The notes under the pieces: model-generated
The model's database searches: none
The model's input: the letters and a program-made list of their open reading frames with translations, nothing else
What the model was told of the DNA's origin: nothing
From: a virus
Reading direction: 5' to 3' (one strand)
IMG/VR virus record: IMGVR_UViG_3300033146_001310
Span: 1 to 39,716 of that record
DNA: 39,716 nt
Made by a program: the position numbers and the translations under genes
Part shown: positions 14,053 to 20,968 of the stretch, one piece after another
Numbering within the stretch: the stretch's first letter is position 1
How the letters are laid out: each line of letters begins with the position of its first letter

Positions 14053-14418
14053 ATGGTCAAAAAAACAAAAGACTTTTTCGCAATGCTACCGTCTTGGATC
14101 AAATATGCTACTACTATTATTTCCTTGATCGTCACACTGGGTGGGGGCTTATATGCTATGGACGATCGTTATGTGTCTGATAAGGAAGCAGCGCAATCGC
14201 TCCAAAATTTCGACATGAAAATGAAGCAAGAGCTTAATAAAATTGAGCTTCAGATGATGTCTAACCAATTAGAAAACATCACGACAGAATATTATAAACA
14301 CAAGCAAATGATCCGGGCTTATCCTAGTGATCAAGAATTAAAAGAAGAATTTGAAGTTTTGAAAGAACGTCGTACCGAAATCAAAAAAGAGATCAAGGCA
14401 AAAATGCAGTTAAATTAA
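14053..14418 (+). CDS. membrane-anchored coiled-coil protein
   Basis: 121 residues. A single span at about residues 14-34 (ATTIISLIVTLGGGLYAM) is followed by a long charged helix rich in Glu, Lys and Gln (residues 43-121), likely a coiled coil. The topology resembles phage i-spanins or small membrane tethers, but no partner o-spanin or endolysin gene lies next to it, so a lysis role is not claimed. GGAG upstream supports the ATG. Confidence 0.55.
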   Translation: MVKKTKDFFAMLPSWIKYATTIISLIVTLGGGLYAMDDRYVSDKEAAQSLQNFDMKMKQELNKIELQMMSNQLENITTEYYKHKQMIRAYPSDQELKEEFEVLKERRTEIKKEIKAKMQLN

Positions 14419-14427
14419 GAGGAAGAT

Positions 14428-14679
14428 ATGTACTTTATAGAGTTAACGTTTTATTTTTATGATAAAGCTGTGCCCGAGAAATCTCGATGCACAGGTAAAA
14501 AGTTCTGGCAGAAAATAACAGATATTTCTAGGTTCACTGCTTATAGACACTTAACTGAGTTGACTGGCGATGAATCTAGAGACTCTTCTACGAAAATCAT
14601 GCTTAATACCGGTGAGATCGTAGAAGTGTGTGAGACTGTTGAGGAGATAGTCGCGAAAATCAAAAAGTCAAAGATATAA
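14428..14679 (+). CDS. hypothetical protein
   Basis: 83 residues, preceded by AGAGGAAG. Aromatic-rich N-terminus (YFIELTFYFYD) and a C-terminal acidic/basic helix. Not recognised. Its stop overlaps the late-promoter box at 14675, marking the end of the polymerase-linked group. Confidence 0.5.
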   Translation: MYFIELTFYFYDKAVPEKSRCTGKKFWQKITDISRFTAYRHLTELTGDESRDSSTKIMLNTGEIVEVCETVEEIVAKIKKSKI

Positions 14680-14682
14680 ATA
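14675..14682 (+). promoter_or_regulatory. T4-type late promoter TATAAATA
   Basis: Exact TATAAATA box. Taking the box as -13 to -6, the start site is near 14688, 32 bases before the ATG at 14720, with TTAGGAG in between. It opens the cluster of putative internal head proteins. Confidence 0.75.
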
Positions 14683-14719
14683 AATTAAAAGATTAGTTTA
14701 TTATTTAGGAGATAGAATT

Positions 14720-15538
14720 ATGCCAGATGATTTAATACAAGGATTTGCCCTGAAAACCGGTAAACCAGCTGATGAAATTCAGCAAATGTGGGACGAGTCG
14801 AAAGCAGAACTTGTTAAGATCGGCAGTGATAAAGATGATGAAAAATTCAGAGCGCAACTCATCATCATCATGAAGAAAAAACTAAATCTCGTAGATTCTG
14901 AGACTCAAGATGAAAATCTTTACACAGTATTTAAAAATAAATCTTTATTCGAAGATGAAGAAGATGGTGATGAAGAATACGAAGACGATGATGAGGACTA
15001 CCAATCATTAGATTTCTTCAAAGAGGTTTTGGAATCCCTTATGGAGAGCGATGAGGAAAGCACACAATGTAATCCTATTATTGAGATTCTTTATGAAGTC
15101 GCCGACGACATGAATGAAGAGATTAGAGAAGAAATTATCGAAGGTATCTTTGACTTTTTCGACGTAGAAGACGCTGATGAACTTGACGACGAATTAGAAG
15201 AATCTGAAGAGGTTGAAGAGGGATTCTTTGAAGAAGGTGAATTAGACTATTTCTTGAACGAAAAAATCTCTGATCGCAAGAAAAAGAGAATGCGGTTCTT
15301 GAAGCAGAAACGTAGACGCCAGCTTGGAAAACGTGGGACTTCTTTAGCATTTAAACGAACACACCGTTTCGATAATAAGAAGAGAAAATTCGTTAAGCGA
15401 AATAAAGCTCAATCTACGAGCGATATTAGAAAGAAAGCTAAACGTTTTAATAAGATTAAGCGTCGTGGTGGAACAAAAGCTAAAGCGAAACGTACGAAAC
15501 GTCGTTTAAAGAACGTAAGAAATCCTTACGGCAAATAA
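14720..15538 (+). CDS. bipartite acidic/basic protein, possible head core or DNA-condensing protein precursor
   Basis: 272 residues. The N-terminus (FALKTGKPADEIQQMWDESKAEL) is a small helical module. Residues about 65-180 are extremely acidic, with runs of Asp and Glu. From LNEKISDRKKKR (about residue 176 onward) the protein switches abruptly to very Lys/Arg-rich sequence for roughly 95 residues. The junction contains L-N-E, matching the L/I-x-E consensus cleaved by T4 gp21 prohead protease. An acidic scaffold-like half and a basic DNA-binding half separated by cleavage would suit a head-internal protein; this is inference. First gene after the late promoter. Confidence 0.55.
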   Translation: MPDDLIQGFALKTGKPADEIQQMWDESKAELVKIGSDKDDEKFRAQLIIIMKKKLNLVDSETQDENLYTVFKNKSLFEDEEDGDEEYEDDDEDYQSLDFFKEVLESLMESDEESTQCNPIIEILYEVADDMNEEIREEIIEGIFDFFDVEDADELDDELEESEEVEEGFFEEGELDYFLNEKISDRKKKRMRFLKQKRRRQLGKRGTSLAFKRTHRFDNKKRKFVKRNKAQSTSDIRKKAKRFNKIKRRGGTKAKAKRTKRRLKNVRNPYGK

Positions 15539-15539
15539 T

Positions 15540-15725
15540 ATGAAATCTTTTAAGTTCTTATACGAGGCGGCGTATGCTGGGAATATTGGCTTTGAAGAGA
15601 TGGTTAAATTTTACAGTAAAGCAAACAAAAAGCAGGAAAAAGAAATGGATGCTGCTGTGAAAAATAATGATTTTGAAGCTTTTAAGTCTTTAATCCAGTC
15701 AGTTATTGGAGTGAAATTAAAGTGA
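15540..15725 (+). CDS. small protein with capsid-targeting-like N-terminus
   Basis: 61 residues. It begins MKSFKFLYEA, a variant (one residue shorter between F and L) of the M-x-x-F-x-x-x-L-x-E-[AS] motif seen in five other genes of this cluster; T4 internal head proteins begin similarly and are cut after the Glu. The rest is a short, charged helical protein. It starts one base after the preceding stop and its own stop overlaps the next GTG start. Function is unknown; packaging into the head is inferred. Confidence 0.55.
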   Translation: MKSFKFLYEAAYAGNIGFEEMVKFYSKANKKQEKEMDAAVKNNDFEAFKSLIQSVIGVKLK

Positions 15726-15943
15726 ATAATTTTAAAGATATATTGGATGAAGCAATTCTTGATTCTGATGTTGCCCGTAAATTACAAGGTAGACTTTCAA
15801 AATCCGCAACTGCCCTACGATTAAGTAGAATTGCGATTGGTTCAGTTATGCGGAACATTGATGACTACAAAAAAGGAAAAATGGATGCTGAGGATTTTAG
15901 TAAAATTATTTCAGCATATATCGCAAAGGCTGAGAAAAAATGA
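15722..15943 (+). CDS. small protein with capsid-targeting-like N-terminus
   Basis: 73 residues, GTG start in a GTGA overlap with the previous stop. N-terminus MNNFKDILDEA fits M-x-x-F-x-x-x-L-x-E-A exactly, and a gp21-type protease would cut after Glu10. The remainder is helical and basic (ARKLQGRLSKSATALRLSRIA). Not recognised. Coupled at both ends to neighbours that carry the same N-terminal motif. Confidence 0.6.
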   Translation: MNNFKDILDEAILDSDVARKLQGRLSKSATALRLSRIAIGSVMRNIDDYKKGKMDAEDFSKIISAYIAKAEKK

Positions 15944-16503
15944 TTTCATTCGTAGAATATTTAGCCGAAGCTATCGCAGTAGATAAGGTAAATACTGTTC
16001 CGGGGAAAAAAGAGGTTGTTGTACTTCAAGGGAGGTTTCAGCCACCCACAGCTGGTCACTTAAAAGCTATTAAAGCAGCTTATAAGAAATATAAAAAGCC
16101 GGTGGCGATTGTTCTAATCAAGGGTGGGAAATCAGACGTTAAGTTTGATTCATCTATCCAGAAGAAATTATTCAAAGCTATGCTAAAAGACGTGCCTCAT
16201 TCATTCATTGAACTAAATAATGGTTTCGTTGGAGAATGGATTCATTTCTTAAGAAATAAAAAGATAGAACCTATCGCTTTATTTTGCGGATCTGATCGTG
16301 TGAAGTCATATGAAGCTCAAATAAATAGATATAAAGAAACACTGAATCTTAATATAAAAGTCGAAGAGATCGCAAGAACTGGTGAAGATATTTCTGCGTC
16401 GAAAGTTCGTCAAGCTCTAAAAGATGATGACTTGGAGACATTCAAGAAAAATATGCATAAAACCACATGGGATTTTTTCGACGAACTTAAAAAGAAAATA
16501 TGA
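15940..16503 (+). CDS. NMN/cytidylyl-type nucleotidyltransferase with capsid-targeting-like N-terminus
   Basis: 187 residues. Residues 1-11 (MISFVEYLAEA) match the cluster's head-targeting motif. After a ~15-residue linker comes a nucleotidyltransferase Rossmann domain: VVVLQGRFQPPTAGH (27-41), with GRFQPPTAGH carrying the (T/H)xGH signature, and later GEDISASKVRQAL, the ISx(T/S)xxR signature. These enzymes (NadM, NadR, PPAT and CTP transferases) join NMN or a phospho-compound to AMP or CMP. An archaeal-type NMN adenylyltransferase is the closest guess. The substrate is not proven. ATGA overlaps on both sides. Confidence 0.75.
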   Translation: MISFVEYLAEAIAVDKVNTVPGKKEVVVLQGRFQPPTAGHLKAIKAAYKKYKKPVAIVLIKGGKSDVKFDSSIQKKLFKAMLKDVPHSFIELNNGFVGEWIHFLRNKKIEPIALFCGSDRVKSYEAQINRYKETLNLNIKVEEIARTGEDISASKVRQALKDDDLETFKKNMHKTTWDFFDELKKKI

Positions 16504-16781
16504 ATGATTTAAAACGAAGACTTGTTCCACATTATCGCCGAGCATTTATTACTACAGAAACTGTTAATAATGATATAAAGCTTATAAAAAAGCTTAATAT
16601 GCTTTTCGGTAAATTGGAAAAAACTCAGCGCGATGTTTATGTTTTAGAAATTATAAACACGATTAAGATACTAAATAATGTTTTACGAGTAGAAATGATT
16701 TTGCTAGTGATATATGAGTGCGTTGAAGCGAAATATCATGACACATTAGATCTTGTACTTCAGAAAGTAATTTCGACATGA
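16500..16781 (+). CDS. hypothetical helical protein
   Basis: 93 residues, all helix by composition (LIKKLNMLFGKLEKTQRDVYVLEIINTIKIL). ATGA overlap with the transferase gene and with the following gene. It lacks the head-targeting N-terminus. Possibly a small virion component in view of its place in a late operon, but not recognised. Confidence 0.5.
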   Translation: MNDLKRRLVPHYRRAFITTETVNNDIKLIKKLNMLFGKLEKTQRDVYVLEIINTIKILNNVLRVEMILLVIYECVEAKYHDTLDLVLQKVIST

Positions 16782-17278
16782 TGATTACAGAAAAATTAGC
16801 TGACACAGTCATGGTTTATTTAATCATCAAAAAGCTATCGACACCATTTGAAGAGTGGCCTGCTTTCGAAATGGGTTTAATAGACGATAATGGTAAAAAA
16901 TTAAAAGAGCCTAAAAGTTTCAAAGAGCGAGACGCGTGGACCGTCTTCGATCGATTCATAGCAAACCTTAAGCGCATCATGCAAAGATTTGTTGGGAAGT
17001 CTAGATTCGCTGCTGTAGCCACGTCAGCTTTTCTTCTGAAAGATTCTCATAACATCTTAATCACGAAACAATTACTTAACGAAAATATCGAAATTACAGC
17101 AATAGAACAATTAGCTGTGCATAACGCGGTGAATTTGGCTGGTATTGATGCTTATAAAGAGCCTTTTAATGAAACGCATTTCCGTTTCATGATTGATAAA
17201 TATATTAAAGAAATTGAGAAACTCGATAGCGATGGGTATCTTGATTTTTTAAAGATGGGAGAATTTGAAAATGAGTGA
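16778..17278 (+). CDS. conserved structural-type protein of T4-like phages, function unknown
   Basis: 166 residues. The opening LADTVMVYLIIKKLSTPFEEWPAFEMGLIDDNGKKL and the segment FDRFIANLKRIM...GKSRFAAVATSAFLLKD have the pattern of a protein that recurs in the structural regions of marine T4-like phages (from memory; no search done). Soluble and mostly helical. It overlaps both neighbours, which argues for co-expression with the putative head proteins. Confidence 0.5.
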   Translation: MMITEKLADTVMVYLIIKKLSTPFEEWPAFEMGLIDDNGKKLKEPKSFKERDAWTVFDRFIANLKRIMQRFVGKSRFAAVATSAFLLKDSHNILITKQLLNENIEITAIEQLAVHNAVNLAGIDAYKEPFNETHFRFMIDKYIKEIEKLDSDGYLDFLKMGEFENE

Positions 17279-17522
17279 TACTGGAGATATGGCACCAGGG
17301 TTTAGCAAGATTACGCCAGATTCTGAATTTAACGGCAGACCATGTTTCGACATTGATTGCCAAGATGAGTATAACTCATTCTCAAAAGGCGTAAAATCTT
17401 TTCATCGGTGGAGTAAGCACACGAAATCTGAAAACATCCGCCAATGGTCGAATCAAAATAAAGGTAAATCTTTCTATGTAACCAATAATGGCGGTTACAC
17501 TCTGGTTAAAAGGGGTAAATAA
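17271..17522 (+). CDS. small protein, paralogue of the gene at 18016
   Basis: 83 residues from the ATG at 17271 (GGGAG ten bases upstream; a TTG at 17265 is also in frame). The region FDIDCQDEYNSFSKGVKSF...W..H....ENIRQW aligns with the protein at 18016 (FEIETPEGYTQFRKGLD...W..H), ending in both with YV-x-GGY/GEF-VK. Two copies of one family alternate with proteins that carry the head-targeting motif. Function unknown. Overlaps the previous gene by eight bases and the next by one. Confidence 0.55.
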   Translation: MSDTGDMAPGFSKITPDSEFNGRPCFDIDCQDEYNSFSKGVKSFHRWSKHTKSENIRQWSNQNKGKSFYVTNNGGYTLVKRGK

Positions 17523-17731
17523 TGCAAAAATTCATGGGTATGCTTAAAGAAAGCAAAAAGCCAAGAAAACTGCAGTGGGGAGAGTTGGACGTTAATACTA
17601 TTAGATCAGCTATCACCATGCTAAAAGATAAAAAATTGGTGAGTGGTGTTGCTGTTAAAGATAGTGAAGCTCGGAAGTTTCTTTATATCGTAGATGATAA
17701 AGGGGAATTGCTGGGGATCGATAAGAGGTGA
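17522..17731 (+). CDS. small protein with capsid-targeting-like N-terminus
   Basis: 69 residues, TAATG overlap with the previous stop. N-terminus MQKFMGMLKES fits M-x-x-F-x-x-x-L-x-E-[AS]. The basic stretch KKPRKLQWG follows the predicted cleavage after Glu10, then a compact alpha-beta domain ending VDDKGELLGIDKR. Not recognised. Confidence 0.6.
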   Translation: MQKFMGMLKESKKPRKLQWGELDVNTIRSAITMLKDKKLVSGVAVKDSEARKFLYIVDDKGELLGIDKR

Positions 17732-17734
17732 TTT

Positions 17735-18004
17735 ATGAAATCGTTTAGAGAACTTCTAATGGAATCAAAAATTCCAGACCTAAAAAAATATTTTAATAAA
17801 AAAATAGACGGAGCTTGGCCCGAAATGAACAAACCAAAAATGGGTTTTATGGACGTTGATGAATGGCTTCTTGACAATGATTTCTCATCATCGAAATCGA
17901 AAGAAAAGGCGGGGGTCTGGTATGACGATTATCGTTCTACCAAAATGGATCTCCAGGTGGCACATAAGAAAAACGAAATAATTTTCATTAAAAGACTAAC
18001 TTAA
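17735..18004 (+). CDS. small protein with capsid-targeting-like N-terminus
   Basis: 89 residues. N-terminus MKSFRELLMES fits the motif exactly, with cleavage predicted after Glu10. The mature part contains aromatic- and Asp-rich segments (FMDVDEWLLDND, VWYDDYR) and ends with a hydrophobic strand pair. GAGGTGATTT precedes the ATG. Not recognised. A phage effector acting after injection is one possibility, but nothing in the sequence proves it. Confidence 0.6.
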   Translation: MKSFRELLMESKIPDLKKYFNKKIDGAWPEMNKPKMGFMDVDEWLLDNDFSSSKSKEKAGVWYDDYRSTKMDLQVAHKKNEIIFIKRLT

Positions 18005-18015
18005 AGGAAAAAATC

Positions 18016-18237
18016 ATGGCAAAAGTAACTACAGATGATTCTTCAGGCGTATCGATCGCAACATTTGAGATTGAGACTCCAGAAGGCTACACACAATTTA
18101 GAAAAGGCTTGGATCGAGGTGAAACTCATTGGTCTCAGCACCCAGAAACAAATGAGCTTCTTAAATATCGTTCTGAAAACAACCAAAATTCTCGAATTTA
18201 CGTGAAATACGGCGAATTCTCAAGACAGGTGAAATAA
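18016..18237 (+). CDS. small protein, paralogue of the gene at 17271
   Basis: 73 residues, AAGGAAA upstream. Shares FEI...Y..F.KG.....HW..H with the protein at 17271, at roughly 30 percent identity by eye. It is followed two bases later by another head-targeting-motif protein, repeating the arrangement of its paralogue. No known family. Confidence 0.55.
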   Translation: MAKVTTDDSSGVSIATFEIETPEGYTQFRKGLDRGETHWSQHPETNELLKYRSENNQNSRIYVKYGEFSRQVK

Positions 18238-18238
18238 T

Positions 18239-18436
18239 ATGTCTAACTTTAAAAAAATGCTAGAGGAATCTGTTAAGAAAATTAACAGTGGGAAAGTTTT
18301 AAAAACAGTAGTTGATGGTCAAAAACTTTCTATTGCGGTCGGTCAACAAAAAGATGTCATTAGCATTTCTTTGGGGAAAGAATATGTTGTGCTTACCGAC
18401 AAAGACGCAAAAGATTTCATGGATTTATTAAAATAA
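18239..18436 (+). CDS. small protein with capsid-targeting-like N-terminus
   Basis: 65 residues. N-terminus MSNFKKMLEES fits M-x-x-F-x-x-x-L-x-E-S. The mature part is a small alternating beta/alpha domain (KTVVDGQKLSIAVG, VISISLGKEYVVLTDKDA). Last member of the cluster before the baseplate-type genes. Not recognised. Confidence 0.6.
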   Translation: MSNFKKMLEESVKKINSGKVLKTVVDGQKLSIAVGQQKDVISISLGKEYVVLTDKDAKDFMDLLK

Positions 18437-18447
18437 AGGTTTTTTAG

Positions 18448-19182
18448 ATGCCAGATATTACTCCAACATTAGCTTTGCGAGAATTAGTGTTTTATGAAGA
18501 GAAACCATTTTACATAGTTTCTCATAAAATAATGTACACTCCTACTGGCAATAAAGTAGTCTATCAAATAGCACAAGATTTACCTAATGAGTTTGGTATA
18601 GGAAGAGGGACTTTTCCAAACGAACTTTCTATTTTTGATAGAGAAAAACTCATGTCGCAAGCTGAATGGGACTTTTTCCAATTATCTAAATTCGAGATCG
18701 GAGCTAATAATCGGGAATACACTCTCACTGGATTACCAATTATCACGTTGCTCGGCGAGGAAGATATCCAATACGTCTTTGATGGTAATTTAACTTATCC
18801 TTGGGACGGTGAATCATTTCCGCCTTATGATCCAGCAAACTCGTTCGCTTTAAACACTATCTGGGATGATCCCGGAGCGACAGTTAGAGACACTTCTGAC
18901 GAAGGTCATGCTGGAGTGAATGGTTCTACAGTTCATGTGGGAAATATTTTATGGGATGGTGCTATCTACAGCATAGATAATCCAGATTTTAATCTTTACG
19001 TCTATATTTCATACACAGATTCAAACGGAGTTACTTCTGTTATTCCGAATATTAATATGTCATTAATTGGGGAATATCATCTAACATATAAAGTTATTGA
19101 TCACCAAGGAATTTCTTCATATGCTACTTCAAGAACTGTCACAATTAACGATTTACCTGTTCGCCCATTAAGCGAGTGTTAA
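18448..19182 (+). CDS. structural protein with Ig-like (DUF5011-type) domain
   Basis: 244 residues. The first ~110 residues are unassigned. From LNTIWDDPGATVRDTSDEG (about residue 131) to the end, strands and GEYHLTYKVIDHQGISSYATSRTVTIND match the bacterial surface Ig-like fold of DUF5011, widespread in phage tails and decorations, where such domains bind cell-surface or capsid partners weakly. It precedes the PAAR gene, so a baseplate or spike-adjacent location is plausible. Ribosome site AAAGG, moderate. Confidence 0.65.
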   Translation: MPDITPTLALRELVFYEEKPFYIVSHKIMYTPTGNKVVYQIAQDLPNEFGIGRGTFPNELSIFDREKLMSQAEWDFFQLSKFEIGANNREYTLTGLPIITLLGEEDIQYVFDGNLTYPWDGESFPPYDPANSFALNTIWDDPGATVRDTSDEGHAGVNGSTVHVGNILWDGAIYSIDNPDFNLYVYISYTDSNGVTSVIPNINMSLIGEYHLTYKVIDHQGISSYATSRTVTINDLPVRPLSEC

Positions 19183-19185
19183 ATT

Positions 19186-19500
19186 ATGCCTGCTGTAACT
19201 CGTAACGGGGATATTTCTGTTGGAATCTGTTCTGTTGGCGCTGCTTGTTGCCCACACGTCTGGGTTTCAGTTCATTTCAGTGGAAGTCAAAATGTTTTAA
19301 CTAATAATCTAGGCACGATGCGTCTATCTGATTTAGGTGCGTGCACATGCCCACATTGTCCAATTTCTTTTGCTGCTTCGGCAAGTCCAAACGTATTAGT
19401 CAATGGAAGAGGCGTGCATAGACTCGGGGATCTTCACGTAGTTCCTTGCGGAGTCGGTACAGTCGTAACAGCAAGTCCAAACGTTATAGCTAACGGATAA
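19186..19500 (+). CDS. 5.4: PAAR-domain spike tip protein, T4 gp5.4-like
   Basis: 104 residues (T4 gp5.4 has 97). Cys/His pairs (ACCPHVW, CTCPHC) and the repeats SASPNVLVNGRGVHRLGDLHV and TASPNVIANG are typical PAAR sequence. PAAR proteins form a metal-bound cone that sharpens the gp5 central spike used to pierce the outer membrane. The Pro-Asn-Val repeats and metal-binding His and Cys are intact. It starts three bases after the preceding stop. Confidence 0.85.
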   Translation: MPAVTRNGDISVGICSVGAACCPHVWVSVHFSGSQNVLTNNLGTMRLSDLGACTCPHCPISFAASASPNVLVNGRGVHRLGDLHVVPCGVGTVVTASPNVIANG

Positions 19501-19523
19501 CTAAAAAAGGAAGGTAAAAAAGA

Positions 19524-20636
19524 ATGTCTGTTTTCGTTTATCAAATTAATAATTCGAGATTGTTCATCGGTGGAGTTGTTGATTACACTGCTCAATGGAA
19601 AGAAATCAGAATCTGCATAGAGAATATCAAAACTCACATGCTTAATATCGAAGAAAAGTGGGAAGTTTTCACAACGATGACTCCGCTCTTAGTAGCTGGT
19701 TCTATGGCGCTGATGGGAAGTTACAGTAAAGATGATAAGGTTCCTGATGAAACAATAACTAGACCAAACCCAAGCGTGACGCCCGGAAAAGTTTTTACAC
19801 TTAATAGAAAAGCTCAGAGTTTAGGAATTGATCTGAACCCAGAGAAATTCTACGTTCCAGTGACTGTTGGAAACGATAAAATCTACAGCGAAGAGATGAA
19901 TGCTTCTATTGATAACTGGGTGGCGATTGCTGACCTTTATCTGAAAATTACTGACTGTCTTTATAAGATAGGCACGTGTAGAGGTTTTAATTCTACGTTT
20001 CTTGGAATGGGTGATCAGAACACGACTCTTAGAACTCCGGGACAAGTTACTTTAAATTATCCAGTCTCAAACGCGATTCTCGTAGAAAATAATGATCATC
20101 CCGCTCTTAATAGAAAAAGAATGTGGGACAGACTAGAGGATGAATATTTCTACTGGAACAATCGCCCTGTTCTTGAAATGATAACAGATGACCCTGTTCT
20201 TTACAGAGTCGATGCTGAACGCATTTTAGATGGGAATGTCACAGAGGCTGATGTTACTCAGAATTATGAAGGTAATGATTCTTCTGATCCAAGAATGGCT
20301 AAAAGATACACATTCTCTTTAGAAAACTCAGAAGACACTCTTCTCGGTTTAAATTTTGCTAAGGCCAGTCATCTGGGAGAAGAATTTAAATTATTTAATG
20401 GAGCGACCACAGCTGAACATGAGTGGATTTATCCGGAAGAATCTGTGAATCATAATAAGGTTACTTTAACAATTCAGCCACCTCCAGGTTTTGTGGCATG
20501 GTCTCCAGATCCTGAATGGGAGCCTCCAGCAGAAGATCCTAATGCAGAAGAAATTAATCCAAACGCTGGACTTCTTAGTGAGGATTATTCATTAACAAAT
20601 ATTCTAGTAGTGGCAGTAAAGCTCCACACGATATAG
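19524..20636 (+). CDS. large hypothetical protein, probably virion-associated
   Basis: 370 residues, AAGGAAGG before the ATG. The N-terminal ~60 residues are mixed alpha-beta, followed by a predicted hydrophobic segment (about 52-66), a long soluble region and a Pro/Glu-rich stretch (SPDPEWEPPAEDPNAEE) near the C-terminus. No family is recognised. Position after the PAAR tip suggests a tail or baseplate role, which is inference only. Confidence 0.55.
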   Translation: MSVFVYQINNSRLFIGGVVDYTAQWKEIRICIENIKTHMLNIEEKWEVFTTMTPLLVAGSMALMGSYSKDDKVPDETITRPNPSVTPGKVFTLNRKAQSLGIDLNPEKFYVPVTVGNDKIYSEEMNASIDNWVAIADLYLKITDCLYKIGTCRGFNSTFLGMGDQNTTLRTPGQVTLNYPVSNAILVENNDHPALNRKRMWDRLEDEYFYWNNRPVLEMITDDPVLYRVDAERILDGNVTEADVTQNYEGNDSSDPRMAKRYTFSLENSEDTLLGLNFAKASHLGEEFKLFNGATTAEHEWIYPEESVNHNKVTLTIQPPPGFVAWSPDPEWEPPAEDPNAEEINPNAGLLSEDYSLTNILVVAVKLHTI

Positions 20637-20645
20637 AGGTAAGAT

Positions 20646-20909
20646 ATGAAATTTGCATCTTTACTATGTGAGTTCAGAGAAGAAAAAAATGAGGAAGGTC
20701 ATTTAGTAATTCAAAGATATGTTTCTTTAGGTAGAGTCAGTTTCTGGATAACATTTTTTATGATGACTAGTTTTTGGTTTGGGGGCGGGGTTGTTCCAAC
20801 CTCTCTCTATAACACATTTTTTTTAATGGTAGCTTATAACTTCTTCAAGAAATCTTTTAGATTATTAGATGGCAATACGCTTTTGAATTTTTTAAAGAAA
20901 AACAATTGA
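20646..20909 (+). CDS. membrane protein, two spans
   Basis: 87 residues. A charged N-terminus is followed by hydrophobic segments at about residues 32-50 and 55-72. AGAGGTAAG precedes the ATG. Its stop overlaps the -35 hexamer of the next promoter. Not recognised. Confidence 0.5.
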   Translation: MKFASLLCEFREEKNEEGHLVIQRYVSLGRVSFWITFFMMTSFWFGGGVVPTSLYNTFFLMVAYNFFKKSFRLLDGNTLLNFLKKNN

Positions 20910-20934
20910 CATTTTGCTAATAATTTGATATAAT
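20906..20934 (+). promoter_or_regulatory. sigma70-type promoter for the nuclease gene
   Basis: TTGACA (20906-20911), 17 bases, TATAAT (20929-20934). A weak AACGAAAGAAGAA ribosome site precedes the ATG at 20969. A host-type promoter here separates the nuclease, probably early or middle, from the surrounding late structural genes. Confidence 0.8.
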
Positions 20935-20968
20935 TAAGAATAAACCCCCAACGAAAGAAGAACTCAGA

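Noticed and set aside
14053-14418. i-spanin or holin
   Set aside because: Topology is compatible, but there is no neighbouring endolysin or lipoprotein partner, so a lysis function was not assigned.
19186-19500. PAAR protein as part of a type VI secretion or contractile toxin system
   Set aside because: The surrounding genes are those of a phage with head, terminase and portal, so the PAAR protein is best read as the phage spike tip.
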